Counted from the stretch's first letter, positions 24,847 through 34,546 are shown. The stretch is 64,000 nucleotides of DNA from GCA-2401735 sp051252095 (GCA_051252095.1 JBPOFK010000013.1:1-64000), one strand, 5' to 3'. The notes: a model not told the origin generated them from the letters alone. Made by a program: numbers and translations.

Positions 24847-25578
24847 TCATTTTTCGTTTCTATTTTTTCTACCGTGTTTAGTGTTTTTATGTCCGCTGAC
24901 AGCAATGCTCGGTTGTAACAAACTGCGCGTCCACTTTGGTTTAAGTAGCGTAATGTTCACGACGCGTTTTTTCGCAACTATAATATATTGCCCACCTAAC
25001 ATTGGCCACCATTTTTGCCCTATTTTATCTATAAATGTCAGGCGTTTTAACCATTTCTGATTATTGATTGGAAGCCCATAACTTAAAAACTGTACCTCTA
25101 CAAACTCCAAATCAAGCAGTGCTAACCAGTCTTTTATACGAGAAAGTGAGAAAAAAGCTCCCCGCCATGGATAAGATTTTTTATTACTGAACACCCGCCT
25201 GATACCCCACGCACTGAATGGGTTAAAGCCTGCAATGATTAAATATCCTTCAGGAACTAACACTCTGGAAGACTCTCTTAAAGATTGATGCGGATTTTCG
25301 CTAAAGCCTAACGCATGTGGCATACAGACTAAATCGATACTATTATTAGCAAAAGGTAAATAGGTGCTTTCACAATGCAAATTTCCACTGTGATTGCCCA
25401 CATAAAATATATTTGGGATACGAGAGTTTTTTAGGCAATCTAATTCTGGCAAACCTATCTGTACCGCGTAAAAGCCAAAGACATTACCTACAGCCACATC
25501 ATAAATAGCTTGTTCTTGACTAAGCAGGTGCTTGCCTAAATTGGTTTCAAACCAGTTTTCTTGTGTATGTAGCTGCAT
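24847..25578 (-). CDS. YafS-like class I SAM-dependent methyltransferase
   Basis: A 243-residue methyltransferase of the type found between gloB and rnhA in many proteobacteria (yafS in E. coli). The usual GxGxG motif I is replaced by a VGNVFGFYAVQIG segment, as in the YafS group. The second half of the fold is normal: LPFANNSIDLVCMPHALGF (motif around the acidic loop) and LVPEGYLIIAGFNPFSAWG. The substrate is unknown. The C-terminus ends in a basic tail rich in Lys, His and Arg. It is divergent from gloB and heads the rnhA-dnaQ-rfb group. Confidence 0.85.
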   Translation of the reverse strand: MQLHTQENWFETNLGKHLLSQEQAIYDVAVGNVFGFYAVQIGLPELDCLKNSRIPNIFYVGNHSGNLHCESTYLPFANNSIDLVCMPHALGFSENPHQSLRESSRVLVPEGYLIIAGFNPFSAWGIRRVFSNKKSYPWRGAFFSLSRIKDWLALLDLEFVEVQFLSYGLPINNQKWLKRLTFIDKIGQKWWPMLGGQYIIVAKKRVVNITLLKPKWTRSLLQPSIAVSGHKNTKHGRKNRNEK

Positions 25579-25642
25579 TTAGTGATTGACAAAAAAGATA
25601 ATAAATCCAAAACTGAATATTAGAAGCAATGATTGAGCATAC

Positions 25643-26407
25643 ATGTACACAGAACCATTACACATTCTACCTATCCCTGCATTAGTTGATAATTATATAT
25701 GGCTTTTGCATAATAATCGCAACGCTATCGTTATTGACCCTGGCGACGCCACCCCTGTGATTGAAGCCATAAACAAATGGCATTTAACATTAAGTGCTAT
25801 TTTGATCACGCACCATCATGCTGATCATGTTGATGGCGTGAACGCTTTATTAGCCTATGAGAATGTTCCAGTATACGCCCCAAAGTACGAAGAGTTCCAA
25901 TTTGACCATATTGCAGTCGCAGAAGGAGATAATGTTCATTTGGATAATATGAATTTGGACTTTAAAGTGTGGTGGCTACCTGGTCATACGCTAGGCCATA
26001 TCGCCTATTTGAATGACTTCAATTTATTCTGTGGAGATGTTTTGTTTAGTGCTGGTTGTGGCCGCCTTTTTGAAGGAACCCCAGCGCAAATGTTTAACTC
26101 ACTCAACCGACTAAAAACCCTTAACCCCGCAACCAAGATATTCTGTACACACGAATACACCAGCAAAAATATTGCGTTTGCCCTCACTTTAGATCCAGAC
26201 AACACGGCATTACAAGAGCGAAAAGCAGAAGTAAACCAATTACGTAACAATCATGAAGCAAGCTTACCGAGCACGATTGCACAAGAGCTAAGTTTTAATC
26301 CATTTCTAAGATGTCATACACCGGCAATCATTAAAAACTCAGGTGCTAGCAGTGATGATGAATTATCTGTTTTTAGTAAAATAAGATCCCTAAGAAACCA
26401 TTATTAA
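25643..26407 (+). CDS. gloB: Hydroxyacylglutathione hydrolase (glyoxalase II)
   Basis: It hydrolyses S-D-lactoylglutathione in methylglyoxal detoxification; related enzymes act on S-formylglutathione in formaldehyde metabolism. The 254-residue metallo-beta-lactamase-fold protein shows THHHADHVDG, PGHTLGHIAY, the metal-bridging Asp in FCGDVLFSAGCGRLFEGT and the glutathione-binding CTHEYTSKN. It is divergent from the yafS-like gene, the same arrangement as in E. coli. Confidence 0.94.
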   Translation: MYTEPLHILPIPALVDNYIWLLHNNRNAIVIDPGDATPVIEAINKWHLTLSAILITHHHADHVDGVNALLAYENVPVYAPKYEEFQFDHIAVAEGDNVHLDNMNLDFKVWWLPGHTLGHIAYLNDFNLFCGDVLFSAGCGRLFEGTPAQMFNSLNRLKTLNPATKIFCTHEYTSKNIAFALTLDPDNTALQERKAEVNQLRNNHEASLPSTIAQELSFNPFLRCHTPAIIKNSGASSDDELSVFSKIRSLRNHY

Positions 26408-26504
26408 TCATCATGATAATAAATAAAAGTAAAGTAAAACTTTTACTTGACTAGACGCTTACCCACCGATACTATTTAGCATATTTTTTTGAGTTAGTCT
26501 GCGC

Positions 26505-27971
26505 ATGTATACAGAAAACAATGTTTCAACAGCAAACATAAAATGGGCGCATATCGCGACGTGTACATTTGGCTTTTTAAGCTGTTTGTTTATTCTTTTT
26601 TTCACGTCACCATCGCAAGCCAATACAAATGCTAAAGGTGTTCAATTAGAGTTTTTAATTGATGCAGAAATAGATGACACTGTTACCAACCTCCAAGACA
26701 TAAACAGCGAAGAACAAATTCTAGCGTTAGACCAATCGCTTGAAACCATTCCTTTTGATAATAATATTTGGCTGCGTATACAAGCTGGTTATGCAATGCC
26801 CGAGATTACATCCAAACATACAACAAAATTTGAAAATTGGTATGCTTCGCGACCTGAATATATAGAAGCAATGATGGCGAGAAGTGCAAAGTACTTATTC
26901 TATGTTGTTGAAGAAGTAGAAAAACGAGGCATGCCAGCAGAAATTGCCCTGCTACCAATGATTGAAAGCGCCTATAACCCAAAAGCATATTCACGCAGTC
27001 ACGCTGCGGGTATTTGGCAGTTCATCCCTTCTACTGGGAAACACTTTGGTCTTAAACAAAACTGGTGGGTGGATAATCGTCGCCATGTAACTGAGGCTAC
27101 ACAAGCAGCGCTGGATTACTTACAAAAACTTCATAGTATGTTTGGCAGTTGGGACCTTGCACTAGCAGCATACAATGCTGGTGAAGGTACAGTTGGGCGC
27201 GCTATCGCTAGAAACCAAAGAGCAGGCTTACCGACAGACTATCTAAGTTTAAGGTTACCGTCAGAAACTGAACAGTATGTGCCCAAACTACAAGCTATCA
27301 AAAATATCGTAACCAACCCCGAGCAATATGGTCTCGCTATTACAACAATCGCAAACCAAGCCTATTTTGCTGAAATTGATCCACCACATCAAATTGATGC
27401 AAAACTTGCCGCTGAGCTTGCCGGCATTACTGATGAAGAGTTTGCTTTACTCAACCCTAGTTATAATAGACCTGTTGTCGCATCAAAAAATAATGCGCAT
27501 AAGCTTTTATTACCCGTCAGCGCAATCGATACTTTTGAAACAAACCTCAACAGCCATGATGAATCACTCATTAGCTGGAAAGTGTATCAAGCAAAAAGTG
27601 GCGAATATGTTAGAAATATTGCCAAAAAATTTAATATTAGCACCACACAGTTACGTAGAATTAATGATTTACCAAGCAATCAAACGATATCTAAAAGTTT
27701 GAATTTACTTGTCCCAGATCAATCACCAGAAGCGAATACAATTAATGTAGCAAAGCTTGCTGACCAAAAGATAAAAAGTGAACGAATAACATCACGTGCA
27801 GTCACACACAAGATTAAACGTGGCGAAACGCTTAGTATATTAGCAAGAAAATATGGTACAAACACAAAAGCGTTAATGAAAATAAATCGCTTGAAATCAA
27901 CAAGAATTAAAGCGGGCCAAATTATTAAAGTGAATGGCAAACCAAGAAAAGATAGAACAAAAAAAATATAG
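26505..27971 (+). CDS. mltD: Membrane-bound lytic murein transglycosylase D-like, with LysM domains
   Basis: It cleaves peptidoglycan glycan strands to 1,6-anhydromuropeptides in the periplasm. The 488-residue protein has an N-terminal hydrophobic signal (about residues 12-36, LFILFFTSPSQA), an SLT domain with the catalytic Glu in PMIESAYNPKAYS, AAGIWQFIPSTG and ALAAYNAGEGTV. Two LysM modules lie near the C-terminus, the last being HKIKRGETLSILARKYG. No lipobox Cys is evident, unlike E. coli MltD, so it may be soluble or signal-anchored. Confidence 0.9.
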   Translation: MYTENNVSTANIKWAHIATCTFGFLSCLFILFFTSPSQANTNAKGVQLEFLIDAEIDDTVTNLQDINSEEQILALDQSLETIPFDNNIWLRIQAGYAMPEITSKHTTKFENWYASRPEYIEAMMARSAKYLFYVVEEVEKRGMPAEIALLPMIESAYNPKAYSRSHAAGIWQFIPSTGKHFGLKQNWWVDNRRHVTEATQAALDYLQKLHSMFGSWDLALAAYNAGEGTVGRAIARNQRAGLPTDYLSLRLPSETEQYVPKLQAIKNIVTNPEQYGLAITTIANQAYFAEIDPPHQIDAKLAAELAGITDEEFALLNPSYNRPVVASKNNAHKLLLPVSAIDTFETNLNSHDESLISWKVYQAKSGEYVRNIAKKFNISTTQLRRINDLPSNQTISKSLNLLVPDQSPEANTINVAKLADQKIKSERITSRAVTHKIKRGETLSILARKYGTNTKALMKINRLKSTRIKAGQIIKVNGKPRKDRTKKI

Positions 27972-28040
27972 TATCTGCTAGGATAACGCGGAACAAATAG
28001 TAGAATACTTAATGTCTACGATGTATATTTAGTTGATATC

Positions 28041-29723
28041 ATGAATAATCCAATATTTCTAATCAGAAATTCAGGGATTAGTAATACTGGATTTAAAACC
28101 ATATTTCTAATCCTTTTCTTTCTATCAGTATCAGCTTGCAAGCAAAAGACTGAAGCCGACATGGATTACAGTCGTGTTTATCCAGCTGACGAAGGTGGCG
28201 AGTTAATTAGCGCAATGATTGGCGAACCAAGTGGCTTGATTTTTATGGTAGCCGGCGAGTCTGCTTCTGCACAAATTGCTTCAAATATTTTCAACTCATT
28301 ACTAAAATACAATGCCAACCTCGAGCTAGATGGCGAACTTGCTGAAAGCTGGGAAGTGTCTGATGATAATAAAACAATTATTTTTAGACTAAAACCAAAT
28401 TTAAAATGGGCAGATGGAAAACCCTTAACCAGTGAAGACATCTTATTTACTTGGCAGTTAGTGATTGATGAGAACACCCGTAGTCCCTACGCTTCAGACT
28501 ATCAGCTAGTTAAAAAGGCAGAAGCACCTGATGCACGTACATTCAAAGTGACCTACTCAACGGCATTCTCACCCGCACTTAGCAGTTGGGCAAGCCTGCA
28601 CATCTTACCAAAACATCTCTTAGAAGGTCAGGACCTACGCAAAACAGCATTTGCGCGCAAACCTGTTGGTAGCAGTTTCTATCAACTAGATCAATGGAAC
28701 TCTGGTGAAAACATCAAGCTTTCTAGAAACCCCGACTCTGTTCTTGGTCAAGCCTATATAGACAAATTGATTACACGCATTATTCCAGACTCATCTGCAC
28801 AGTTTTTAGAGCTAATGGCAGATAATATCGACAGTATGGGCCTTGATCCTATTAAATATTCACGCATCATTCCGGCAAGATCAAATCTTAAGAAAAATCT
28901 TAATTTATACAAAGAATTAGGCAATAGTTATACCTACTTAGGCTTTAACTTAAAGCACAAACCATTTGATGATATTCGGGTCAGAAAAGCGATCAATTAC
29001 GCAATTGATAAACAAGAAATTATTGATGGCGTCTACTTAGGATTAGGCATCAACATTGCATCTCCATACAAGCCTGCTACCCGCTGGAGCAATCCAAAAC
29101 TAACCCCAACTGGATACGACCCTGTTAAAGCACGCGCTTTATTGAAGGAAGCAGGTTTCTCTGACAGTAATAATGATGGTATTTTGGAAAAAAATGGAAA
29201 GCCTTTTTCATTTGAAATTATTACTAACCAAAATAAAGAACGCGAAAAATCAGCAGTAATCATTCAGCGTCGTCTTAAAGAAGTGGGTATTGATGTCAAA
29301 ATCAGAGCGATTGAGTGGGCAAGTTTTATTAGTCGATTTATTAATACGGGCGATTTTGATGTTGTGATTCTAGGCTGGGGTTTAAGCCTAGACCCAGACC
29401 AATACAACATCTGGCACTCCAGTCAACAAGCCGCAGGCCAATTCAACTTCCTCGGTTATAGTAACCCCAAAGTTGACCAACTACTCGAACAAGGACGCAC
29501 AGAGTTTGATACTGAAAAGCGTATGGAGATTTACCATCAATTTGCTGAGCTCCTTTTAGAAGACAGCCCGATTGTATATTTATCCGCGGGTTATGGTCTC
29601 ACTGCCATCCACAAACGTGTACAGGGTATTGCAAACCCAATTCCCCCTGCGGGTGTGGGGTATGACTCTCAAAAATGGTATATTCCTAAGCCATACCGTC
29701 GAAACCAGATAAGCGCAAACTAG
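28041..29723 (+). CDS. Peptide ABC transporter substrate-binding lipoprotein
   Basis: A 560-residue periplasmic solute-binding protein (SBP_bac_5, OppA/DppA type). The signal peptide ends in a lipobox, VSACKQK, with the lipidated Cys near residue 33. Family segments include LAESWEVSDDNKTIIFRLKPNLKWADGKPLTSEDI, and VRKAINYAIDKQEI. The ligand is probably a peptide, but nickel, haem or other ligands cannot be excluded. It is followed at 2 bases by a permease gene, so SBP and two permeases form one unit; no ATPase gene is present here. Confidence 0.9.
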   Translation: MNNPIFLIRNSGISNTGFKTIFLILFFLSVSACKQKTEADMDYSRVYPADEGGELISAMIGEPSGLIFMVAGESASAQIASNIFNSLLKYNANLELDGELAESWEVSDDNKTIIFRLKPNLKWADGKPLTSEDILFTWQLVIDENTRSPYASDYQLVKKAEAPDARTFKVTYSTAFSPALSSWASLHILPKHLLEGQDLRKTAFARKPVGSSFYQLDQWNSGENIKLSRNPDSVLGQAYIDKLITRIIPDSSAQFLELMADNIDSMGLDPIKYSRIIPARSNLKKNLNLYKELGNSYTYLGFNLKHKPFDDIRVRKAINYAIDKQEIIDGVYLGLGINIASPYKPATRWSNPKLTPTGYDPVKARALLKEAGFSDSNNDGILEKNGKPFSFEIITNQNKEREKSAVIIQRRLKEVGIDVKIRAIEWASFISRFINTGDFDVVILGWGLSLDPDQYNIWHSSQQAAGQFNFLGYSNPKVDQLLEQGRTEFDTEKRMEIYHQFAELLLEDSPIVYLSAGYGLTAIHKRVQGIANPIPPAGVGYDSQKWYIPKPYRRNQISAN

Positions 29724-29725
29724 AC

Positions 29726-30748
29726 ATGTTGAAATACTTGATAAAACGTGTGTTATGGATGATACCGATGCTGATTGGCATCAGCTTAATTTCATTCTTC
29801 ATCATGCATTTGGCACCTGGCGATATTACAAGTAGTGAAACGGCATTTGATCCCAAAAGCAGCGAAGAATCACGCCAAAAGTTACGAGAGTTATACAACT
29901 TAGATAAACCAGTTGTCGTGCAATATGGTTTGTGGTTAAAACGCATGGTGCAATTTGATTTTGGTAACTCTTTTAAGTCGCATCAAAAGCCAGTTTTTTT
30001 AGGCTACACAGATAAAGACGGCAATTATACAAAAGGAATGATTGAGCAAGCTCTTCCCATTACCCTAATCATTAATTTATTAGGTCTTGCGATCACCTTA
30101 ACGCTTGCCATCCCTCTAGGGGTGATTGCAGCACGAAAATATCAAAAATGGCAGGACAAATCGATTACGCTTTTTAATTTTATTGGATTTTCTATCCCTG
30201 GCTTTTGGTTGGCATTACTGATGATGTATTGGCTAGGCGTTGCAAATGATTGGCTTCCCATTTCAGGTTTGCACAGTCTTAATTACGACAATTTGGATAC
30301 GTGGGGGAAAATCAAGGACAGCATCAGTCATCTGATTATGCCAGTGGTGATACCTTCAGTAACAGGGCTCGCAGGTATAACGCTATTTGTTAAAAATGGG
30401 ATGCTAGATGTGCTTCACCAAGATTATATTACGACAGCGCGTTCTAAAGGGCTTAATGAGCATACCGTTGTCTATACACATGCACTCAGAAACGCATTGC
30501 TGCCACTCATAACTATTGTGGGCTTATCTATCCCAGGCTTAATTGGCGGGTCAGTCATTTCAGAAACTATCTTTGCTATTGATGGTATGGGAAAACTATT
30601 TTATGACGCCGTGATGAGCCGTGATTTTCCTGTCGTCATGGGCATTCTCACCATTGGCTCAGCGCTTACATTAGTGGGCAACCTAATTGCTGATGTTGCC
30701 TATGCATGGGCGGATCCACGTGTAAGACGTGGTGTTGCTAGGGATTAG
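29726..30748 (+). CDS. Peptide ABC transporter permease, OppB/DppB-like
   Basis: A 340-residue inner-membrane permease with about six transmembrane segments starting LIKRVLWMIPMLIGISLISFF. The EAA loop that docks the ATPase is seen at DYITTARSKGLNEHTVVYTHALRNALLP, where the Ala-Gly pattern is typical of the family. It lies between the SBP gene (2-base gap) and the second permease gene (its stop is directly followed by the next ATG). Confidence 0.93.
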   Translation: MLKYLIKRVLWMIPMLIGISLISFFIMHLAPGDITSSETAFDPKSSEESRQKLRELYNLDKPVVVQYGLWLKRMVQFDFGNSFKSHQKPVFLGYTDKDGNYTKGMIEQALPITLIINLLGLAITLTLAIPLGVIAARKYQKWQDKSITLFNFIGFSIPGFWLALLMMYWLGVANDWLPISGLHSLNYDNLDTWGKIKDSISHLIMPVVIPSVTGLAGITLFVKNGMLDVLHQDYITTARSKGLNEHTVVYTHALRNALLPLITIVGLSIPGLIGGSVISETIFAIDGMGKLFYDAVMSRDFPVVMGILTIGSALTLVGNLIADVAYAWADPRVRRGVARD

Positions 30749-31588
30749 ATGATGCAAAAGAACCTATTAATAAAGGCACTTGCCAATCCACTTGCCATGA
30801 CTGGCTTCATCATTATTCTCATCATGTTATTACTTGCATTGTTTGCCCCTCTCATTGCGCCATATGACCCAGACGCATTTGACGTAAAAGCTATCTTACT
30901 CGGCCCTTCATGGGCACATTGGATGGGCACAGATGGTCTTGGACGAGATGTGTTTAGCCGTATGCTTTATGGTGGTCGTATTTCGTTGTTGGTCGGCGTA
31001 GTTGCTGTTGGCATTTCTACAGCAATCGGCATCGTCTTAGGCGCTTTAGCTGGTTACTATCGTGGTTGGATTGATACCCTCATCATGCGATTAGTTGATA
31101 TTATGTTATCTATCCCTAGTTTCTTTTTAATATTAGCAGTCATCGCATTTCTAACGCCATCAATCTATAACGTCATGATTGTGATTGGGCTTACTTCATG
31201 GATGGGCGTAACACGTCTTGTCCGCGCCGAATTCCTAAGTTTAGGTAACCGTGAATTTATTTTGGCTTCCCGCACGCTAGGCGCCAGAGATTTCCGATTA
31301 ATTTTCGTACATTTACTACCCAATAGCTTGACACCAATTATTGTAAGCGCAGTGCTTGGCGTGGCTGGTGCAGTGTTATTAGAATCAGGATTAAGTTTTT
31401 TAGGGCTTGGCGTTCAAGCACCACAAGCGTCTTGGGGCAATATCCTTACTGATGGGAAAGATTATATTCAATTTGCTTGGTGGCTATCGCTCTACCCTGG
31501 TATGGCCATTTTATTAACTGTCTTGGGGTATAATTTACTTGGAGAAGGTTTACGCGATGCACTTGACCCTAGAAGTCAATCAAGCTAA
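30749..31588 (+). CDS. Peptide ABC transporter permease, OppC/DppC-like
   Basis: A 279-residue partner permease. It has the N-terminal OppC_N-type segment (ANPLAMTGFIIILIMLLLALF), the HWMGTDGLGRDVFSRMLYGGRISL motif typical of OppC/DppC, and the EAA loop EFILASRTLGARDFRLIFVHLLPN. The start at 30749 directly follows the upstream stop codon; ATG 30752 is equally possible. fabI follows after 49 bases. Confidence 0.93.
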   Translation: MMQKNLLIKALANPLAMTGFIIILIMLLLALFAPLIAPYDPDAFDVKAILLGPSWAHWMGTDGLGRDVFSRMLYGGRISLLVGVVAVGISTAIGIVLGALAGYYRGWIDTLIMRLVDIMLSIPSFFLILAVIAFLTPSIYNVMIVIGLTSWMGVTRLVRAEFLSLGNREFILASRTLGARDFRLIFVHLLPNSLTPIIVSAVLGVAGAVLLESGLSFLGLGVQAPQASWGNILTDGKDYIQFAWWLSLYPGMAILLTVLGYNLLGEGLRDALDPRSQSS

Positions 31589-31637
31589 AAATTAGCTAGC
31601 AGCGCAAAAATTAAAACAATTTCAATTAGGATTTATT

Positions 31638-32423
31638 ATGGGATTTTTAGCTGGGAAAAAAATATTAATTGCTGGGTTACTCAGTAACCGCTCGATTGCA
31701 TATGGCATTGCCAAAGCAATGAAACGTGAAGGAGCAGAGCTTGCTTTTACCTATCAGATGGAAAAACATGAAAAGCGTGTAGCTGATCTTGCTGCAGACT
31801 TTGATTCCAACATTGTTTTACCATGTGATGTCGCAGAAGATGCACAAATTGATGCATTATTTCCTGCTTTAGCAAAACACTGGGACGGTCTAGATGGGCT
31901 TGTTCACTCCTTAGCGTTTGTACCAAAAAGTGCACTTGCTGGCGACTATTTAGATGCGATAGACCGCGAGAATTTCCGTATTGCGCATGATATTAGCTCA
32001 TACAGTTTCTCTGCACTTGCAAAAACGGCTTACCCAATGATGAAAGGACGCAACGGCAGCCTATTAACATTAAGCTATCTTGGCGCTGAGCGCACGATGC
32101 CAAATTACAATGTTATGGGCGTCGCAAAAGCAAGCTTAGAGGCTAATGTGCGCTATTTGGCGCAAAGTTTAGGTCCAAGAGGTATTCGCGTCAACGCTGT
32201 ATCAGCAGGCCCAATCAAAACCTTAGCCGCTTCTGGTATTGGTGACTTTGATAAAATGATTGGATTCAATGAGAAACATGCAGCGCTTCGTCGAAATGTG
32301 ACCATTGAAGAAGTAGGAAATACTGCTGCATTCCTATGTAGCGACCTAGCCTCTGGGATTACTGGCGAAATTACCTATGTAGATGGTGGTATGAATATTA
32401 CAGCAGCAGGTCAAATAGACTAA
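31638..32423 (+). CDS. fabI: Enoyl-[acyl-carrier-protein] reductase (NADH)
   Basis: It reduces trans-2-enoyl-ACP in the last step of each fatty acid elongation cycle. The 261-residue SDR protein shows the NADH-binding GLLSNRSIAYGIAKAM, HSLAFVPKSALAGDY, and the FabI catalytic pattern Tyr-x6-Lys in NYNVMGVAKA. It has a good AGGA ribosome binding site. It follows the permease genes, and a very strong hairpin terminator lies 19 bases after its stop. Confidence 0.96.
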   Translation: MGFLAGKKILIAGLLSNRSIAYGIAKAMKREGAELAFTYQMEKHEKRVADLAADFDSNIVLPCDVAEDAQIDALFPALAKHWDGLDGLVHSLAFVPKSALAGDYLDAIDRENFRIAHDISSYSFSALAKTAYPMMKGRNGSLLTLSYLGAERTMPNYNVMGVAKASLEANVRYLAQSLGPRGIRVNAVSAGPIKTLAASGIGDFDKMIGFNEKHAALRRNVTIEEVGNTAAFLCSDLASGITGEITYVDGGMNITAAGQID

Positions 32424-32441
32424 AAGCTACGCCAGTCAGTC

Positions 32442-32480
32442 ACAACAAAAAAGCTGACTTTAAGTCAGCTTTTTTGTTGT
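32442..32480. terminator. Strong bidirectional terminator between fabI and ppiD
   Basis: An 18-bp perfect inverted repeat, left arm 32442-32459 and right arm 32463-32480 around a TTA loop, with core GCTGACT/AGTCAGC and A6/T6 flanks. It serves the convergent fabI (+) and ppiD (-). Confidence 0.9.
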
Positions 32481-32490
32481 TCACGCGATC

Positions 32491-34398
32491 TTATGGTTGC
32501 TGCGGACCTGGCTCCAAAATCTTTTTACTAATTTCTATATCTGCTTTTGCTTTAAGTGAGTCGCCATAAGCGTTAACATACGCTTGTGCAAGCGCTGCTT
32601 CATACTCGAATTGCGCCTTCTCTTTTAACGTTTCATCTTCCGCTATCGCATTAATCACCTTAGAAACTTTAACTAGTACGTAGGCACGATTGCCATCGCT
32701 AAACCCTGTGTAAGCTGGTAATTCAGATGCGTTGATTTTAAACACCTGATTCATAACAGGCTCCGTCAACCCTTGTGCATTTTTACGATCAACCGTTACC
32801 TCAGGAATCCAATCTAGCGTTTCATCCTCTTCACCTGCTTCTAGTTTGGTTAAAATTGATTGTCCTTTTTCTTCAGCTAACTTCATTGACGCTTCTAGCT
32901 TTAATACGGCTTCAATTCCTTCTTTAACGTCATCAAACGTTTTAGGTGCCTCTGCTTTGTAATCAACAACACGGGCTGCAATTAAGTTATTCGGTGCGAC
33001 TTCCACTGCTTCTGTATTTCTTTTATCTTTCAATACAGAGTCCGAGAAGACTTGATTCATCAGTTGTGTGCTATCTTTAAAATATTTAGCACCCTCTTCA
33101 CGACTGAGCCAATCCGTTGTTTGTACAGTTAAATTAAACTTTTTGGCAACTGGTTGCAAGCTACCTGATTGTTCATAAACAATATTGCTAAACTCTTCAG
33201 TTAACTCCGCATATTTGACTTGTGCTTTCTGAAAAATGAGCTCGGCTTTAATCTGTGGTTTCATATCTTCATATGATGAGGAGTTGCCAGTGACACCATC
33301 AAGTCGAATAATGTGATAACCAAACTCAGACTCAACAACATCGCTGATGTCTCCAACTTGCATTGCGAAGACAGCGTCTTCAAATGGTTTGACCATCGCA
33401 CCGCGCCCAAAACTGCCTAAACTACCACCTTTTGTAGCTGAGCCTGGGTCTTGTGAAAACTTAACTGCTAGCTCTTCAAATCGTTTAGGGTCTGCCTTAA
33501 GTTGAGCATCAATCTCTAAGGCTTTTTCTTTGGCTTTCGCTTTGTCTTCACCTGATGCATTGACGCCAAAGCCAATTAAGATATGACTGGCTTCACGTTG
33601 CTCATCCCCTTGGAACTTATCTAGGTTTTGATCATAAAATGCCTTCACCTCTTCGTCACTCACCTTTACATCGCCAATTAAGTTAGCGGCAGAAAGCAAA
33701 ACAAACTCCATCTTTACTTTCTCTGGCACTTTAAACTTATCTTTATGTAGTTCGTAGTAATCTTTTACTTGCTCTGGTGTTACTTTTACATCCGATAAAA
33801 ATGCTGAAGTTTTTAGTTCTGCCGTTGTCACATCACGTTTTTGATATTGATATTTAACTGTATTCTCAGCGACAGATTTAGGTGCAAAAGCAAGCTTTGC
33901 CAAATCATCACGTACCTGCACCACTGCTAAGTCATTCCGTATATTTGATTCAAGCTGGTTCGCTGTTAAACCATTTTGCTCAAGCGTGCTTTGATAAATA
34001 TCCTGAGAAAACTGTCCATTATCTTGAAACTCAGGCAACGAAAGGATATGCTGATTGAGCTGCGCATCACTGATTGTGAAATTTGCGCGATTCGTTTCAG
34101 CATTGACTAATCGTCTCATGATAAGGCCATCTAATATCGATTTCTTGAACAATGGACTATCGAGAACAGCTGGATCAAACTTTTCACCTTGCGCCATCAT
34201 CCGTGTTCTAACCGATTCAACGGTATTACTATATTCCTGCAGTGATATTTCATCTTTATCTACTTTTGCAACAGGAACATTGCCGCCAGCATTACTTAAA
34301 TATTGATCAATACCAAATAGTGCAAATGGAATGGTAATCACAGCCAAAATAATTTTTGCTAACCATCCTTTTGAGTGGTTACGAATAAGTTCTAACAT
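32491..34398 (-). CDS. ppiD: Periplasmic peptidyl-prolyl isomerase/chaperone PpiD
   Basis: An inner-membrane-anchored folding factor for exported proteins. The 635-residue protein has one transmembrane segment at about residues 16-33 (IILAVITIPFALFGI), a SurA_N-like chaperone region (about residues 40-180), and a parvulin domain (about residues 265-360) with SHILIGFG, FSQDPGSATKGGSLGSF and FGYHIIRLDG. A long C-terminal region follows. E. coli PpiD has 623 residues. It ends at the terminator shared with fabI. Confidence 0.93.
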   Translation of the reverse strand: MLELIRNHSKGWLAKIILAVITIPFALFGIDQYLSNAGGNVPVAKVDKDEISLQEYSNTVESVRTRMMAQGEKFDPAVLDSPLFKKSILDGLIMRRLVNAETNRANFTISDAQLNQHILSLPEFQDNGQFSQDIYQSTLEQNGLTANQLESNIRNDLAVVQVRDDLAKLAFAPKSVAENTVKYQYQKRDVTTAELKTSAFLSDVKVTPEQVKDYYELHKDKFKVPEKVKMEFVLLSAANLIGDVKVSDEEVKAFYDQNLDKFQGDEQREASHILIGFGVNASGEDKAKAKEKALEIDAQLKADPKRFEELAVKFSQDPGSATKGGSLGSFGRGAMVKPFEDAVFAMQVGDISDVVESEFGYHIIRLDGVTGNSSSYEDMKPQIKAELIFQKAQVKYAELTEEFSNIVYEQSGSLQPVAKKFNLTVQTTDWLSREEGAKYFKDSTQLMNQVFSDSVLKDKRNTEAVEVAPNNLIAARVVDYKAEAPKTFDDVKEGIEAVLKLEASMKLAEEKGQSILTKLEAGEEDETLDWIPEVTVDRKNAQGLTEPVMNQVFKINASELPAYTGFSDGNRAYVLVKVSKVINAIAEDETLKEKAQFEYEAALAQAYVNAYGDSLKAKADIEISKKILEPGPQQP

Positions 34399-34443
34399 AA
34401 ATGTACTTTCAAGATTTCAACGCTTTAATGCGTTAAATGAGTC

Positions 34444-34522
34444 AAAAAATAAGCTGTGTAATATACCATAACTGAACGGCTAGCGCACTGCTCTAATGCT
34501 TGTTCAGACAACAGCTTTTTAT
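34444..34522. other. Nested inverted repeats between greB and ppiD
   Basis: An outer pair AAGCTGT (34451-34457)/ACAGCTT (34511-34517) encloses an inner pair CTGAAC (34472-34477)/GTTCAG (34502-34507). The outer pair is flanked by oligo-A on the left and oligo-T on the right, so each strand ends in a U-tract. It may be a complex terminator for greB, a leader element of ppiD, or a small structured RNA. Confidence 0.35.
34460..34468 (-). promoter_or_regulatory. Candidate extended -10 promoter of ppiD
   Basis: On the minus strand the sequence reads TGGTATATT, that is TGn followed by TATATT (5 of 6 matches to TATAAT). This is about 60 bases upstream of the ppiD start. No good -35 box is seen, as is allowed for extended -10 promoters. 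It lies within the larger inverted repeat noted at 34444-34522. Confidence 0.3.
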
Positions 34523-34546
34523 ATTGGGTTCTTACAAAAACTAACT

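Noticed and set aside
26432..26448. AAGTAAAACTTTTACTT after gloB as a terminator
   Set aside because: All stem pairs but one are A-T, the loop is minimal, and no T-run follows.
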